From NCBI RefSeq assembly GCF_002939885.1, contig NZ_MDED01000020.1:22416-86415 (forward strand): a DNA stretch of 64,000 nucleotides, written 5' to 3'. The notes under the pieces are model-generated. The model saw only the letters and a list, made by a program, of their open reading frames with translations. It was not told the origin of the DNA and ran no database searches. The DNA comes from Xanthomonas cucurbitae. GTDB taxonomy: Bacteria > Pseudomonadota > Gammaproteobacteria > Xanthomonadales > Xanthomonadaceae. The position numbers and the translations under genes are program-made. Below are positions 55,000 through 63,094 of the stretch, piece by piece. Each line of letters opens with the position of its first letter. The first letter of the stretch is position 1.

Positions 55000-57171
55000 T
55001 CAGCTGCTGCCCAACGCGAATGACACCGCCTCGCCGCTCTTGGCGGATGCGCAGACCCACACGTCGAACACGCCCGGCTCGGCGCCGAAGACGCCTTTGG
55101 GATTGGTGAAGGACAGCGCGTCGCGGGCGAGGGTAAACACCACCTCCGTGCTTTCGCCCGGCTGCAGCAACACCTTGCGAAACCCCTTGAGTTCGCGCAC
55201 CGGGCGCACCCGGCTGGCTACGCGGTCGTGCACGTACAGCTGCACCACTTCCTCGCCGGCCACGCGGCCAGTGTTGGTCACGCGTGTGGTGATGGTGAGC
55301 GTGTCATCCCAGCCCAGCTGCGCGGTGCTCAACTGCGGCGGTGCATAGGCAAAGGTGGTGTAGCTCAACCCGTGGCCGAACGGATACAACGGCTCGTTGG
55401 GCATTTCGCGCCAGCGCGCCTTGTACTCGGACAGGGTCGGCAATTCAGGACGACCGGTGCGCAGATGGTTGTAGAAATACGGCTGTTGCCCGGTAACCTG
55501 CGGAAAGCTGATCGGCAGGCGTGCAGATGGGTTGTAGTCGCCGAACAGCACATCGGCCACGCCAGTGCCGGTTTGTGTCCCCAGATACCAGGTCACCGCA
55601 ATTGCCTGCGCATCGCGTACCGCACCGTTCAACGCCAGCGCGCGCCCGTTGCGCAACAGCACCACCAGTGGCGTGCCGGTGGCGGCAACCGCCTCGGCCA
55701 GCGCCTGTTGCGCCGGCGGCAAGGTGATCTCGGTGCGCGACTGCGCCTCGCCGCTGAAGCGCTGCGGCTCGCCCAGCGCCAGCACCACCACGTCGGCCGC
55801 CTGTGCGGCGTCGATCGCTGCGGAAATCCCACCCGGCAGCGCCTCTTCCAGGCCGCAACCGGCCACCACGCTCAGGTATTCGTGGCCGACCACCGCACGC
55901 ATCCCCTGCTCCAGGGTCACGTAGCGCGCTTTGTCGCCGAACAGCGTCCAGCAACCTTCGATGTTTTCGCGGTCCTGCACGAATGGCCCGATCAAGGCGA
56001 TGCGCTGCCCGCTCTTGCTCAACGGCAGCACCGCATCGTCGTTCTTCAGCAACACGATCGAGCGCCGTGCCGCATCGCGCGACAACGCATCGTGCGCAGG
56101 CAGGTACGCAGTGTCGGCTTCGCGCGCCGGATCCAGCGACCGATACGGGTTATCGAACAGGCCAATGGCCTGCTTCAGCTGCAGGATGCGCCGCACGCTG
56201 GCATCCAGCGCCGCCATCGGCACCTCGCCGCTGTCCACCAGCGACGGCAGGTGCGCGGCATAGAAGCCGCTCTGCATGCTCAGGTCCAGCCCGGCCAGGA
56301 ACGCCTTCTTGGTCGCGTCGCGCTCGTCGGCGGCGTAGCCGTGCGCAATCAGCTCCATGTCGGCGGTGTAGTCGGAAATCACCACGCCCGGGAACTGCCA
56401 TTCACCACGCAGGATCTCGGTGAGCAACTCGTGGTTGGCACTGGCCGGTACACCGTTGATGTCGTTGAAGGAAGACATCACCGTCAGCGCGCCGGCATCG
56501 AATGCGGCCTTGAACGGCGGCAGATGCACATCGCGCAAGGTCTGCGGCGCAATATCCACCGTGTTGTATTCCATGCCCGCCGCCACCGCGCCGTAGGCGG
56601 CGAAGTGCTTGGGCGTGGCCAGCAGGCAATCGTCGGCGGTCAGGTCGGGGCCCTGGAAGCCGCGCACGCGCGCCGCGGCGAACGCCATGCCCAGCACCAC
56701 GTCTTCGCCGGCGCCCTCGGCGCCACGGCCCCAGCGCTGGTCGCGGGCGATGTCCACCGCCGGCGCATAGGTCCAGTGCAGCCCGGCCGCAGTGGCCTCG
56801 ATGGCGGTGGCGCGCGCAGTACGCTCGGCCAGCGCCGGCTCGAAGCTGGCCGCCTCGCCCAGCGGGATCGGGAACACCGTGCGCATGCCGTGGATCACGT
56901 CTGCGGCCAGGATCACCGGAATGCCCAGCCGGCTCTCCTCCACCGCCGCTTTCTGGATCTGCACGCCCAGCGCGGCGCCCGCGCCGTTGAACAGCGAGCC
57001 CACCCGGCCCTCGCGCACCTGCTGCAACACCTCGTCGGCATTGCGCACGTTGGCCTCCGGATTCACGTCCGGTGCGAACGGCCGCACCATGTCGGCGAAC
57101 ACACCCAACTGTCCGACCTTCTCTTCCACGGTCATCCGGGCAATCAGAGTTTCGATGCGATCAGCAGCCAT
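55000..57171 (-). CDS. bglX: Glycoside hydrolase family 3 beta-glucosidase (BglX-like)
   Basis: A 723-residue GH3 enzyme with no signal peptide, unlike E. coli BglX, so it is probably cytosolic. The N-terminal TIM barrel has MTVEEKVGQL, the KHFAAYGA motif and the nucleophile aspartate in PGVVISDYTADMELI; the second domain has LLKNDDAVLPL; a C-terminal fibronectin-III-like domain begins near YKARWREMPNEPLYPFGHGL and ends ALSFTNPKGVFGAEPGVFDV. It hydrolyses beta-linked glucosides from plant polymers. A LacI-type operator overlaps its promoter region, only 12 bases before the ATG. Confidence 0.94.
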   Translation of the reverse strand: MAADRIETLIARMTVEEKVGQLGVFADMVRPFAPDVNPEANVRNADEVLQQVREGRVGSLFNGAGAALGVQIQKAAVEESRLGIPVILAADVIHGMRTVFPIPLGEAASFEPALAERTARATAIEATAAGLHWTYAPAVDIARDQRWGRGAEGAGEDVVLGMAFAAARVRGFQGPDLTADDCLLATPKHFAAYGAVAAGMEYNTVDIAPQTLRDVHLPPFKAAFDAGALTVMSSFNDINGVPASANHELLTEILRGEWQFPGVVISDYTADMELIAHGYAADERDATKKAFLAGLDLSMQSGFYAAHLPSLVDSGEVPMAALDASVRRILQLKQAIGLFDNPYRSLDPAREADTAYLPAHDALSRDAARRSIVLLKNDDAVLPLSKSGQRIALIGPFVQDRENIEGCWTLFGDKARYVTLEQGMRAVVGHEYLSVVAGCGLEEALPGGISAAIDAAQAADVVVLALGEPQRFSGEAQSRTEITLPPAQQALAEAVAATGTPLVVLLRNGRALALNGAVRDAQAIAVTWYLGTQTGTGVADVLFGDYNPSARLPISFPQVTGQQPYFYNHLRTGRPELPTLSEYKARWREMPNEPLYPFGHGLSYTTFAYAPPQLSTAQLGWDDTLTITTRVTNTGRVAGEEVVQLYVHDRVASRVRPVRELKGFRKVLLQPGESTEVVFTLARDALSFTNPKGVFGAEPGVFDVWVCASAKSGEAVSFALGSS

Positions 57172-57182
57172 GAGATCCTTGA

Positions 57183-57194
57183 GAAAACGTTTAC
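57183..57194 (-). promoter_or_regulatory. LacI-family operator before bglX
   Basis: On the minus strand GTAAACGTTTTC is a near-perfect palindrome centred on the CG typical of LacI/GalR-family operators, located 12 bases upstream of the bglX ATG. Binding there would block transcription or initiation of translation directly. Confidence 0.65.
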
Positions 57195-57373
57195 ATGGCC
57201 GGCAATTCTAGCTTGCTGCAGCCGCAGGGGGGGAAGTGTCGAAGGCCGGGATTCGAGGTTCGGGAGTTGTCGAGGCCGGTTGCAGGCATGGTGCGCGCCA
57301 GCGCGGGCGCAGCGCTCGGCCCCCGCGACCCTCAAGACCAAGTCCCCGCATGCAGCAAGAAGGTTCGCGACAA

Positions 57374-57730
57374 TCAGGCCGCCCGCTCCCGCTCGATGAT
57401 GACGCCCACCGCCTGCGCGCCACGCACCGCACCGGGCTTGCTCAGTTTCAGCCGCAGCCAGTGCACGCCGAATTCGTCCAGCACGATCGCCGCGCAACGC
57501 TCGGCCAGGGTTTCGACCAGCCCGAAATCCGAGCCCTGCACGAAATCGATCAACCGCTTGCTCACCGCCTTGTAGTTCAGCGTATCGGCAATATCGTCGC
57601 TGGCCGCCGGAATGCGGTTGTCGAAGCCCATCTCCAGGTCGAACCGCAGCGTCTGGCGAATCCGCCGCTCCCAGTCGTAGATGCCGATCAGCGCATCGAT
57701 TTCCAGGCCTTCAATAAACACTTTATCCAT
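57374..57730 (-). CDS. folB: Dihydroneopterin aldolase
   Basis: The ATG at 57730 gives 118 residues (MDKVFIEGLEIDALIGIYDWE), a full-length FolB. The signature LIGIYDWERR and the pterin-binding/catalytic segments (TLNYKAVSKRLIDFV with Tyr, LVETLAERCA with Glu74-type residue, LKLSKPGAVRGAQAVGV with the catalytic Lys) are present. It removes glycolaldehyde from dihydroneopterin in folate synthesis. It follows tsaD on the same strand, separated by a repeat-filled gap of about 77 bases. Confidence 0.95.
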   Translation of the reverse strand: MDKVFIEGLEIDALIGIYDWERRIRQTLRFDLEMGFDNRIPAASDDIADTLNYKAVSKRLIDFVQGSDFGLVETLAERCAAIVLDEFGVHWLRLKLSKPGAVRGAQAVGVIIERERAA

Positions 57731-57757
57731 GGGGAATAGGGAGTCGGGAATGGGGAG
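57731..57757. repeat. CGGGAAT-type repeat, inverted relative to locus 3
   Basis: A degenerate run of GGGAATA/CGGGAAT units, the reverse orientation of ATTCCCG, directly before the folB ATG. With the copy at 57810-57837 it can form a large imperfect inverted repeat. Confidence 0.55.
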
Positions 57758-57807
57758 AAGCAAGGGCAATAACACGCAGCACTAACAGGATCGGGGTATC
57801 GCTCTTC

Positions 57808-58869
57808 CTATTCCCGATTCCCGATTCCCGATTCCCGCGTCGCCACAAGTGGCGACAGCGCAGCCATATCCCAACGCGGCGTCACATGCACCGCGGCATC
57901 GGCGTGTTCGCCGGCCTGCAACCGCAGCGCGCCGGCGAAGGCGATCATCGCGCCATTGTCGGTGCACAGCGCCGGGCGCGGAAAACAGACCCGGCCACCA
58001 CGGCGCTGCGCGGCCTGCTGCAACTGCGCGCGCAGGCGCTTGTTGGCGCCGACCCCGCCCGCCACCACCAGCGTGTTGCAGCCGGCCGCGTCCAGCGCGC
58101 GCAGGCATTTGATCGCCAGCGTCTCCACCACGGCATCCTCGAAGCCGCGCGCGATGTCCGCCCGCGTGGTGTCGGACTGGTCGCTGCCGCGCCAGGCCAG
58201 CAGCACCTGGGTCTTGAGCCCGCTGAAGCTGAAATCCAGACCGGGGCGGTCAGTCATCGGCCGGGCGAACCTGTAACGTCCGGGCGTGCCGGTTTCGGCC
58301 AGCGCCGCCAGCTGCGGGCCGCCCGGGTACGGCAGGCCCATCATCTTGGCGGTCTTGTCGAAGGCCTCGCCGGCGGCATCGTCCAGGGTCTCGCCCAGCA
58401 CTTCGTAGCGGCCCAGCGCCTTGACCGACACCAATTGGGTATGCCCGCCGGAGACCAGCAGCGCCACGAAGGGCGGCTGCGGCGGGTCGTCTTCCATCAG
58501 CGGTGCCAATAGGTGCCCTTCCATGTGGTGGACGCCGATCGCCGGCACCTCCAGTGCCCAGGCCAGCGAGCGCGCCACCCCGGCACCGACCAGCAGGGCG
58601 CCCACCAGGCCGGGCCCGGCGGTGTAGGCCACCCCGTCCAGTTCGTCGATGCGCAGCCCGGCCTCGCCCAGGGTCTGGCGGATCAACGGCAGCAGCTTGC
58701 GCACGTGGTCGCGGCTGGCCAGCTCCGGCACCACGCCGCCGTATTCGGCATGCAGCGCGATCTGGCTGTACACCGCATGGGCGCGCAACGCCGGCACGCC
58801 GGTCAGGGCGGTGTCGTAGACCGCCACACCGGTCTCATCGCATGATGATTCGATCCCAAGGACTTTCAC
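57808..58869 (-). CDS. tsaD: tRNA threonylcarbamoyltransferase subunit TsaD
   Basis: The start is GTG at 58869 ([19 protein letters not shown]); the longer open frame upstream runs across the rpsU promoter and is not real. The 353-residue ASKHA-fold protein has the metal-binding HHMEGHL motif, GHTQLV, and the [19 protein letters not shown] signature. It transfers the threonylcarbamoyl group made by TsaC to A37 of ANN-decoding tRNAs. The normal family end is near MAALSPL; after it come about 12 residues, ending RESGIGNRE, encoded by four ATTCCCG repeat units that run into the TAG stop. Confidence 0.96.
57810..57837. repeat. ATTCCCG heptamer repeat, locus 3 (inside tsaD end)
   Basis: Four exact tandem copies of ATTCCCG. 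They lie within the tsaD reading frame on the minus strand and encode its last residues. Confidence 0.85.
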
Positions 58870-59024
58870 GGTAGCTCGGCAGATAAACGTGTGCGGCCAT
58901 TTTCGCAGCTTTTGCGTTGCGCAGACCGGCCCGCCCGCAGAGGCGGCTCTGCCGTGCCGGCCACCCCGAAACGCGCGCCGGCGCACGCTCTGCCGGGCCA
59001 TCTGCGGCAATTCCCCCCAGGGGC

Positions 59025-59052
59025 TTGCAGGCCGTTCGCAAGTCGTTATAAT
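59025..59052 (+). promoter_or_regulatory. Sigma70 promoter of rpsU
   Basis: TTGCAG (59025-59030), 16-base spacer, and a perfect TATAAT (59047-59052), ending 97 bases before the rpsU ATG and pointing away from tsaD. Confidence 0.75.
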
Positions 59053-59148
59053 GCGCGGCTCGCCGGGGCAACCCGGAAATTCCGTCACGCGAGTCCGCTC
59101 GCACCCGCCCGGGGCTCCCGGACGGAAAAATCCCAATCTGGAGAACAC

Positions 59149-59364
59149 ATGCCCAGCGTTAAAGTCCGCGAGAACGAGCCCTTCGAATTTGCGCTCCGCC
59201 GCTTCAAGCGCACCTGCGAAAAGGCCGGCGTGCTGGCCGAAACCCGCAAGCGCGAGTTCTATGAAAAGCCGACCCAGGAGCGTAAGCGCAAGGCTGCCGC
59301 TGCCGTGAAGCGTCAGCTGCGTCGTTCCTCGCGCGACGTCACTAAGCGCCAGCGCTTGTACTGA
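59149..59364 (+). CDS. rpsU: 30S ribosomal protein bS21
   Basis: A 71-residue, strongly basic ribosomal protein bS21 ([19 protein letters not shown], ending VTKRQRLY). It takes part in the early steps of translation initiation, near the anti-Shine-Dalgarno helix of 16S rRNA. The ATG has a CTGGAGA site before it. It has its own strong promoter and a good terminator, and starts the rpsU-yqeY-yihY-dnaG run. Confidence 0.98.
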
Positions 59365-59428
59365 TCGAACGCGGTTCCTTGCCGCCGGGTCTGCGCTGTA
59401 GGCGCGACCCGACCGGATCGAACCCAGG

Positions 59429-59459
59429 AGCCGGCACGCGCAAGCGTGGCCGGCTTTTT
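59429..59459 (+). terminator. rpsU intrinsic terminator
   Basis: Stem AGCCGGCACGC (59429-59439) with GCGTGGCCGGCT (59444-59455) around GCAA, one bulged base, followed by a TTTTT run (59455-59459). It explains why rpsU would be expressed above the genes that follow. Confidence 0.9.
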
Positions 59460-59601
59460 GCATTGGTTCGCGGCCATCCCGGCAGCGCAATCCATGCAAC
59501 GCCACACCGTCGCTGGATCCGGTGTTGCCTCACATCCCTGCCGCCGCCCTCGCCTGCCGGGGCGCGTCGCACCCGTTCACCTGCAACCCAGGAGTTACCC
59601 C

Positions 59602-60048
59602 ATGCCCCTCAAGCAACAGCTTACCGATGACATGAAGGCCGCGATGAAGTCCGGCGACAAGCACAGCCTGGGCGTCATCCGGCTCATCAACGCGGCGATC
59701 AAACAGAAGGAAGTGGACGAGCGCATCGAGATGGACGATGCCGCCGTCATCGCCGTGCTGGACAAGATGGTCAAGCAGCGCAAGGACTCGGTCACCCAAT
59801 ACGAAGGCGCCGCGCGCGACGACCTGGCACAGATCGAACGCGAGGAAATCGTGGTGATCGAGCGTTACCTGCCTGCCAAGATGGACGAAGCCGAAATCGT
59901 GGCCGCCATCCAGGCAGCGATTGCACAGACCGGCGCCAGCAGCCCCGCCGACATCGGCAAGCTGATGGGCGCACTCAAACCCAAGCTCGCCGGCCAGGCC
60001 GACATGGGCCTGGTGTCCACGCTGGTGAAAAAGCACCTGGCGGGCTGA
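59602..60048 (+). CDS. yqeY: GatB/YqeY domain protein
   Basis: The ATG at 59602 follows AGGAG; 148 residues. It begins MPLKQQLTDDMKAAMKSGDK, typical of YqeY, with AVLDKMVKQRKDSVTQYEGA and the C-terminal MGALKPKLAGQADMGLVSTL. The YqeY helical domain is also found at the end of GatB and is thought to touch tRNA. Role unproven. Lies between rpsU and the YihY gene, as in other xanthomonads. Confidence 0.93.
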   Translation: MPLKQQLTDDMKAAMKSGDKHSLGVIRLINAAIKQKEVDERIEMDDAAVIAVLDKMVKQRKDSVTQYEGAARDDLAQIEREEIVVIERYLPAKMDEAEIVAAIQAAIAQTGASSPADIGKLMGALKPKLAGQADMGLVSTLVKKHLAG

Positions 60049-60243
60049 CACAGCGCTGGCGTTGACGCCTGCCCTGCGCAAGCAGCCGGGGCAGGCGTCA
60101 CACAGCCACCACTTTTCACCGCACCTTCGATCCCGGCCTGTTAGAACGGTGGCGCCAGCGCAGGCGCGGGCCAGGCACTCCGCATACCGGTCTGGCTCCA
60201 TGCCACCTGCGTCCGCGACGGTATGCGCCAAGGATTCTCGCCG

Positions 60244-61200
60244 GTGACGACGCTTTCAACCGCCTATCTGCAAAAGCATCTGAGCCGCCTGCAGCGCAGC
60301 CTGCCAATGGCGCTGCTCAACCGCTTTCTCGAAATAGACGTGATGACGCAGGCCGCGTCGCTGTCGTTCTATGCGCTGCTGTCGCTGGCGCCGTTGCTGG
60401 TCTTGCTGCTGTGGTTGACCGCCTCGCTGTATCCGCCGGCGCAGGAAGCATTGGTGCAGCAGATCGCGCAACTGGCCGGTGGTAGCGCCGCCGAGGTCGC
60501 CGACACGGTGATCCGCAATGCCACCGACCAGCCCGGCGTCGGCACGCTGGCCGGGCTGTGGAGCACGCTGCTGCTGTTCATCGGCGCCACTGCGGTGTTT
60601 GCGCAGTTGCAGAATGCGCTGAACCTGATCTTCCGCACCGACAAGCAGCGCCTGGACGGCATCATGGCGTGGCTGAAGAAGCGCGTATTTTCCTTTGGGG
60701 TGATCCTGGCGCTGGGCTTTCTGCTGATCGTGTCGATGATCGCCACCACCGCCCTGCAGGTAGTGTTCGCGCGGCTACCGTCGGTGCTGCCGGCGGTGGG
60801 CTATGTGACCACGCTGGCGCTGTACTCGCTGGCGTTCGCGTTTCTGTACCGCTACCTACCCGATCGCACCGTGAACTGGCGGCAGGCCTTCGTCGGCGGC
60901 GTCATCACCGCCCTGCTGTTTGCGCTGGGCCGCTACGCCATCGGCGTCTACATCGCCCAGGCCGCGCCGGGCAGCGCCTATGGTTCGATGGGCACCCTGG
61001 TGATCCTGCTGGTGTGGATGTACTACGCCTCGGTGGTGTTCTTCGTCGGTGCCTTGCTGACCGCAGTCATCGACGAGCGCGTGCGCTCGCAGCGCAAGCT
61101 ACGCGAGGCTGGCGTGGACCCGGATCACCTGCCCGAAGCCATCGCCATGCCCGTGGCGGCCACCGCAGCCACGCTGCCGGACACGCCTGTGCGCCGCTGA
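60244..61200 (+). CDS. YihY/BrkB family inner membrane protein
   Basis: I use the GTG at 60244 with an AAGGA site before it; an ATG at 60223 gives seven more residues and cannot be excluded. The product has 318 residues and six membrane helices. The family blocks are QAASLSFYALLSLAPLLVLL in helix 1, FRTDKQRLDGIMAWLKKR, and QAAPGSAYGSMGTLVILLVW near helix 5. YihY/BrkB (once called RNase BN) proteins are inner-membrane proteins of unknown function; the RNase assignment is known to be wrong. It is followed 64 bases later by dnaG. Confidence 0.9.
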   Translation: MTTLSTAYLQKHLSRLQRSLPMALLNRFLEIDVMTQAASLSFYALLSLAPLLVLLLWLTASLYPPAQEALVQQIAQLAGGSAAEVADTVIRNATDQPGVGTLAGLWSTLLLFIGATAVFAQLQNALNLIFRTDKQRLDGIMAWLKKRVFSFGVILALGFLLIVSMIATTALQVVFARLPSVLPAVGYVTTLALYSLAFAFLYRYLPDRTVNWRQAFVGGVITALLFALGRYAIGVYIAQAAPGSAYGSMGTLVILLVWMYYASVVFFVGALLTAVIDERVRSQRKLREAGVDPDHLPEAIAMPVAATAATLPDTPVRR

Positions 61201-61264
61201 GCCAGCATGCAGCTTGCGACCGGCCGACTCAGGCTAGCGCCAGCGGCTGGGATATCCTAGCGGG

Positions 61265-63022
61265 ATGGCCCGCATCCCCGACGCATTCATCGACGAACTG
61301 CTTGCACGTACCGACATCGTCGAGGTGGTGGGCGGCCGCGTGCCGCTCAAGCGTCAGGGCAAGGAATATTCGGCACGCTGCCCGTTCCACGACGAGCGCT
61401 CGGCCTCGTTCACCGTCTCGCCGACCAAACAGTTCTATCACTGCTTCGGCTGCGGTGCGCATGGCACCGCGATCAGCTTCCTGATGAACTACGACCGCCT
61501 CGAGTTTCTCGACGCGGTCGACGAGCTGGCCAAGCGCGCCGGCATGGAGATCCCGCGCGAGACCCAGCAGCGCACCCCGCAACAGCAGGACGACAGCCGA
61601 GAGTTGTACTCGGCGCTGGAGGCGGCGACCAAGTTTTTCCAGCGCCAGCTCGAAGGCAACGCACGCGCCACCGAATACCTGGACGGGCGCGGCGTGGATG
61701 CGGAGAACCGTGCGCGGTTCCAGATTGGCTACGCGCCCGATGGCTACAGCGCATTGAAGGACACCCTGGGTACCGATGCCCGCCGCATGAGCGTGCTCGA
61801 ACGCGCCGGGCTGTTTTCCAAGAACGACCGCGGCCATGTCTACGACAAGTTCCGCGACCGGGTCATGTTCCCGATCTTCGACCGCCGCGGCCGCGTCATC
61901 GCCTTCGGCGGCCGCATCCTGGGCGCGCCGGCCGATGGCCGCGACCCCGGCCCGAAGTACCTCAATTCGCCGGAAACCGCGCTGTTCCACAAGGGCCGCG
62001 AGTTGTACGGCCTGTGGCAGGTGCGCCAGGCCAACCAGAAGATCGAACGGCTGATCGTGGTGGAGGGCTACATGGACGTGCTCTCGCTGTTCCAGTTCGG
62101 CGTGACCCAGGCGGTCGCCACGTTGGGCACGGCCACCACGCCCGAACATGCCGAGCTGCTGTTCCGCAATGCACCGGACGTTTACTTCTGTTTCGATGGC
62201 GACAACGCCGGGCGCAAGGCCGGCTGGCGTGCGCTCGAATCGGTGCTGCCGCGCATGAAGGACGGCCGCCAGGCGTTCTTCCTGTTCCTGCCCGATGGCG
62301 AAGACCCGGACACCATCGTGCGCAAGGAAGGCGCGCAGGCCTTCGATACGCGCTTGAAACTGGCCACGCCGCTGTCGCAATTCTTCTTCGACGAAATGTC
62401 GCGGGACATCAACCTGCAGACGCTGGATGGCAAGGCCCGCCTGGCCGAGCGCGCGCGCCCGATGCTGGCGCAGATTCCCGACGGCGCATTCGGCGACCTG
62501 ATGCGGCAGGAACTGGCGCGCATGACCGGTGTCGCTGCCTCGCCCGGTTCGCCCGGCCACGGCGCCACGCCACAGGCGCGCGTGCCCGCACGGATGGGTG
62601 CGCCGGTGCAGCGGCGCAGCCTGGTGCGCGCGTCCATCGCGATCCTGCTGCAGCAGCCTTCGCTGGCGATGGGCCTGGACCGCCACCACGACCTGGCCGG
62701 GCTGCGCCTGCCCGGCGTGGAGCTGCTGATGGAGTTGCTGGACATCGTGCAGCAGCGCCCGGAAATCAGCACCGGCGCGCTGCTGCAACACTTCACCGAA
62801 CGCGAAGAACAGGCCGCCCTGCAGAAGCTGGCCGCGCAGGTGCTTCCCGGCGACGAACAGAGCTGGGCCATGGAGCTGCACGACGCCATTGCCCAGTTGG
62901 AAAAACAGCTGCTGCAGCAGCGCCTGGAAGAACTGCAGGCCAAGCAGCGCGCGCAGGGCCTGGACGAGACCGACAAATACGAACTGCGCGAACTGCTGCG
63001 CCTGCGTCCCGGCGCGCGCTGA
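61265..63022 (+). CDS. dnaG: DNA primase DnaG
   Basis: A 585-residue primase. The CHC2 zinc domain has CPFHDERSASFTVSP and YHCFGCG (about residues 39-64). The catalytic core follows with the RNA-polymerase motif AFGGRILG, then TOPRIM: VVEGYMDVLSLFQFG with Glu near 265 and FDGDNAGRKAGWRA near 308. The C-terminal 140 residues are the helicase-binding domain. It makes RNA primers for replication. In E. coli the order is rpsU-dnaG-rpoD; here yqeY and yihY are inserted, and rpoD does not follow in the remaining bases. Confidence 0.98.
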   Translation: MARIPDAFIDELLARTDIVEVVGGRVPLKRQGKEYSARCPFHDERSASFTVSPTKQFYHCFGCGAHGTAISFLMNYDRLEFLDAVDELAKRAGMEIPRETQQRTPQQQDDSRELYSALEAATKFFQRQLEGNARATEYLDGRGVDAENRARFQIGYAPDGYSALKDTLGTDARRMSVLERAGLFSKNDRGHVYDKFRDRVMFPIFDRRGRVIAFGGRILGAPADGRDPGPKYLNSPETALFHKGRELYGLWQVRQANQKIERLIVVEGYMDVLSLFQFGVTQAVATLGTATTPEHAELLFRNAPDVYFCFDGDNAGRKAGWRALESVLPRMKDGRQAFFLFLPDGEDPDTIVRKEGAQAFDTRLKLATPLSQFFFDEMSRDINLQTLDGKARLAERARPMLAQIPDGAFGDLMRQELARMTGVAASPGSPGHGATPQARVPARMGAPVQRRSLVRASIAILLQQPSLAMGLDRHHDLAGLRLPGVELLMELLDIVQQRPEISTGALLQHFTEREEQAALQKLAAQVLPGDEQSWAMELHDAIAQLEKQLLQQRLEELQAKQRAQGLDETDKYELRELLRLRPGAR

Positions 63023-63094
63023 GTTGCCGGCGCACGCCGCGGCCCCATGACCGACGCGCACGGCCGGCGACAGCCACCGCCGACCGCCGATGGT

